DNA of 64,000 bases, taken from Oxyruncus cristatus (Eukaryota > Chordata > Aves > Passeriformes > Cotingidae). The position numbers and the translations under genes were made by a program. Shown piece by piece: positions 63,063-64,000 of the stretch. Each line of letters begins with the position of its first letter. Position 1 is the stretch's first letter. Location of the stretch: positions 160,495 through 224,494 of the forward strand of contig VXAY01002132.1 of assembly GCA_013399855.1 (NCBI GenBank), given 5' to 3'. The notes under the pieces were generated by a model that saw only the letters and a list, made by a program, of their open reading frames with translations, searched no databases and was not told the DNA's origin.

Positions 63063-64000
63063 CAAGTTGCAGAAGCCTCATGAAATGCAAACCCAGATTA
63101 ACCTCCCAGGAGATGTGCCAGCAAAAGTAAGGGTTATGTTCCACTTCAGCACTCCAGGAGGCTCTCTGCTAGGTTACATTGAAATGACAAACCCAAAAGA
63201 ACATCCAATGGCTTAAATCAAACCGTTACTGTCAGAAATCAACAACACACGAATTAGTCTCTAATCCAACCTGTCCAGAACTCACTCATTTGAGGAACCC
63301 GAGTATTGCTGGCAAAGGAACAGAGAGACTCGAAGAGACCAAAGGTCTGAGGCCACAAGGCAGGGGAATTGTCACTAGAAGGTACATTAAAAAAAGAAAC
63401 CCCTCACACGTCAGGTTTGGGGGAAAAAAAAAAGAACTAAGACTGAAAAGACTTTATGATTCCCACCTCCAAGTGTACAAAGGTTGATTGGAAAGGGTGT
63501 GCACTTCCCACTGACATCTCCATACAATCTAAACACAAGGATCTTTTTTTTTTTCCCCACTGTCACAAGTTTTGTTATTCCATGAGCACAACCAGAGCTC
63601 TGAGAGAAGCCCCCTCAACTCCCACAGCCAGGATTAATTTATTACGGCAACAGAGACAAGCTTCTGAGAGCAGGGCACAAATATTCTCCTCAAAAACACC
63701 AGGAATGGCAGCCTGCACATGCAAATACTGAGGACTCCGATTCTATTTTCTGCCTGCCTTCCAAAATTCTAGAGCTCCTTTTTCTCTTCTCTTGTTTCTC
63801 TCCCTGTCGAGACCCCAAATTATGACCCTGCCCAGCTCCAGGTTGGCCCATTTTCTTCAAGAAAAGCATTGGTGAAACTCCAGGCCCACCGCACACTAAG
63901 GGATCTTGTAGCTGCTGATCTTTCTGCTGCTAAGTGCAAGGCAAGAATATCCCTAAAAAAAAAATAACCAAACTCATGTTTGACCCACAGGTAATTCAAC
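63063..64000. other. gene-free stretch at the window end
   Basis: This is unique sequence with A-runs around 63423 and a T-run at 63545-63554. No gene, RNA or transposon is recognised, and the short frames present are unrelated to known proteins. Confidence 0.65.

Overview
The window reads as noncoding DNA from a bird, most likely a songbird (Passeriformes). The basis is its repeats. There are three 5'-truncated CR1 LINE fragments, including one with the typical avian CR1 3' end. There are two copies of a CR1-tailed SINE whose 5' part is the 3' half of a tRNA-Ile; I recognise this architecture as TguSINE1, known from the zebra finch. There are also solo LTRs of avian endogenous retroviruses. 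No protein-coding gene, rRNA or functional tRNA could be supported. The longest open frames lie inside repeats (264 codons antisense in an LTR, 188 codons antisense over a CR1 fragment). The remaining frames are short, unrelated to any family I know, and at the length expected by chance.

Layout: 1-7171 is unannotated A/T-rich sequence with simple runs. 7172-7960 holds two CR1 fragments in opposite orientation. 10119-11496 is a 1.38-kb solo-LTR-like insertion with a 6-bp target-site duplication. 11497-21028 is mostly unique sequence, with a possible conserved developmental enhancer near 15.1-15.5 kb, one SINE tail at 17.45 kb and a pair of AP-1-like sites at 18.15 kb. 21029-21573 is a solo LTR on the + strand, and 49409-49936 is a copy of the same family on the - strand. 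23314-23505 and 62655-63062 contain eroded MIR-like SINE remnants. 23970-24074 is the better-preserved tRNA-Ile SINE. 54598-54770 is a third CR1 tail. The remainder is unique sequence with microsatellites and A/C-rich tracts.

The segment therefore looks like part of a large intron or an intergenic interval. Three short stretches carry good splice signals at both ends (20457-20517 and 41180-41288 on the - strand, 34072-34097 on the + strand). They are offered as exon candidates to test, not as genes. I found no operon, CRISPR array, prophage or other novel gene system, and I do not think the window contains one. The observations most worth checking are the exon candidates, the large LTR with its embedded open frame, the candidate conserved noncoding element and the ancient MIR-like remnants.
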